Below, one piece after another: positions 63,032 through 64,000 of a DNA stretch of 64,000 nucleotides; position 1 is the stretch's first letter, and every line of letters begins with the position of its first letter. Under the pieces are notes generated by a model. That model saw nothing but the letters and a program-made list of their open reading frames with translations, was not told where the DNA came from and ran no database searches. A program made the position numbers and the translations under genes. This stretch comes from Ignavibacteriaceae bacterium (GTDB lineage Bacteria; Bacteroidota; Ignavibacteria; Ignavibacteriales; Ignavibacteriaceae): contig JALNZG010000011.1 of the NCBI GenBank assembly GCA_023229425.1, positions 58,737 through 122,736 on the forward strand, read 5' to 3'.

Positions 63032-63658
63032 TTGAAAGAAAAAAATTCGCATATAACAGGAATAATTCTCTCGGGCGGACTGAGCATCCGGATGGGAACT
63101 GACAAAGCGTTACTGAAGATTGGCGACAAAACCATCATCGAAAGAACACGTAATCTAATGTTGAATATATTTGAAAATGTTTTACTTAGCACTAATGATT
63201 TTGAAAGCTATCGGTTTCTAGGATTACCTATGGTAGAGGATATTTACAAAAATCATGGTCCTCTATCTGGAATCCATGCCGCACTGGTTGCCTCAGCGAC
63301 AGACAAAAATTTCTTTCTTTCATGCGATCTGCCGCTGATGGAGGAAGAAATGATTCGGTATATAATTGGATATAAATCACTAAGGCAGATATCGATTCCA
63401 TCAGCGAATGAAAGAATGCAGCACCTTTGCGGAATTTACCGAAAATTATTAGTCTCGGTTATTGAGAATATTTTGAGTAATTCAATTCATTGGAAGAAAG
63501 AAAACGGAAAAAGTGCTGCAAGCGTTAAAAAGTTGATTTCGAAAGTTGGCGCGGAAATTATCGAAACCCGTTCTCTTCCATTTTATAAAAAAGATATTTT
63601 CTTCAACATGAACTCGCCGGACGACTTTGAGATCATAAAACAGAAAAATTTAGAATGA
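63032..63658 (+). CDS. mobA: MobA-like molybdenum cofactor guanylyltransferase
   Basis: The 208-residue frame starts from a TTG at 63032; there is no clear ribosome site, so the start is uncertain. The nucleotide-binding signature 'LSGGLSIRMGTDKALL' is at the N-terminus, with 'GPLSGIHAAL' and 'LSCDLPLM' (metal-binding Asp) further on. It would attach GMP to molybdopterin to make the guanine dinucleotide cofactor that FDH needs. It overlaps the next, broken, frame by 4 bases. Confidence 0.87.
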   Translation: MKEKNSHITGIILSGGLSIRMGTDKALLKIGDKTIIERTRNLMLNIFENVLLSTNDFESYRFLGLPMVEDIYKNHGPLSGIHAALVASATDKNFFLSCDLPLMEEEMIRYIIGYKSLRQISIPSANERMQHLCGIYRKLLVSVIENILSNSIHWKKENGKSAASVKKLISKVGAEIIETRSLPFYKKDIFFNMNSPDDFEIIKQKNLE

Positions 63659-63873
63659 GAAAAAGATACAAACCAAATATCAAATTTCTTTTAACAGCTT
63701 ATTTTTTATTCTTCCGACGGCAGGATTTTTTATATATGGCGTGTATTGGCATATTAATGTTCCGGTTGATGAAAAAGCCGAAAGATATCGCGTTGAACAG
63801 TTAAGGCAACAAACCGGAGTTGATGAATCCGCTTTCGGTGATCTGCCTCTGATACTTGATCGCAGAGAAGGTC
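63655..63873 (+). pseudogene. Broken or frameshifted ORF after mobA, cut by a repeat junction
   Basis: An ATG overlapping the mobA stop opens MRKRYKPNIKFLLTAYF, a likely signal/TM start. At a run of six T (63702-63707) a convincing reading continues only in another frame: 'LPTAGFFIYGVYWHINVPVD' followed by 'AERYRVEQLRQQTGVDES'. One extra T would restore a single frame, so either a real 1-base deletion or a sequencing error is present. The frame then runs into a foreign repeat at 63874 and stops. No family was recognised. Confidence 0.55.
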
Positions 63874-64000
63874 GCGTTGCCGTTCGATAGTAATGTGAAG
63901 ATCTCAATTTACAAAGTAACCGGTGAATTAGTAAAAGTTCTGGTAAGCGGAACAAAGACAGCCGGGAACTATGAAGTTACAATGAATACAGCACATGAAA
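63874..64000 (+). repeat. Exact copy of part of a cytochrome T9SS tail (matches 53771-53897)
   Basis: All 127 visible bases equal 53771-53897 of 9-heme cytochrome copy 2, beginning GCGTTGCCGTTCGATAGTAA. The base before differs (C against T). The upstream ORF is not in the cytochrome frame, so no fusion protein results. It may continue past the window edge. It is either a genuine recombined copy or a false join at a repeat. Confidence 0.9.

Overview
The window looks like chromosome of an AT-rich, free-living bacterium of the Ignavibacteria (Bacteroidota/Chlorobiota superphylum). The main reason is the many secreted proteins that end in a type IX secretion system (T9SS) sorting domain of the 'NYPNPFNPST ... 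KKMILLK' type, together with a PorV/PorQ-family protein, TonB receptors with a carboxypeptidase-regulatory-like N-terminal domain, and many-heme surface cytochromes. This assignment is inference from protein style; no rRNA or tRNA gene was recognised.

Layout. (1) 1-3170, minus strand: a heavy-metal RND efflux operon (small His/Cys-rich protein, TolC-like, CusB-like, start of CusA-like, cut by the window edge). (2) 3446-28174: a polysaccharide-utilisation region with a surface glycerophosphodiesterase, GH9, GH127 and GH16 enzymes, a sodium:solute symporter, two paralogous CBM9-type surface proteins, and a TonB receptor / calcium-site protein / PorV-like operon. It carries clear duplication debris: an internally deleted copy of the symporter gene (8449-8728) and a mosaic remnant of T9SS tails (about 11465-11705). 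(3) 28248-32858, minus strand: a POT/MFS transporter, a ferredoxin plus membrane-protein pair, and an OmpR-type two-component system. (4) 33016-54001: a probable extracellular electron transfer region. Three multiheme c-type cytochromes (10, 9 and 9 candidate heme motifs) end in T9SS tails; beside them lie an outer-membrane protein with one N-terminal CXXCH, two small EF-hand-like secreted proteins, an NtrC-type two-component pair, a TonB receptor and a single-chain MmeI-like restriction-modification enzyme. (5) 55000-63658: a formate dehydrogenase module (fdhE, TAT-exported catalytic subunit with Cys, iron-sulfur subunit, a 6-TM protein, fdhD), an outer-membrane porin and mobA. The last 127 bases repeat part of a cytochrome gene exactly.

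How it may work together (inference): formate is oxidised by the exported FDH, and electrons could leave the cell through outer-membrane and T9SS-displayed cytochromes. Good sigma-54 (-24/-12) promoters lie upstream of both 9-heme cytochrome genes, of a third, duplicated promoter copy without a cytochrome, and of a Gly-rich small protein next to the NtrC/kinase pair. The three promoters of the cytochrome type also share a TTCT-N8-AGAA dyad about 80 bases upstream, a candidate enhancer site. This suggests a local NtrC-controlled regulon for surface cytochromes. Electron transport partners and the regulator-site pairing are not proven by sequence.
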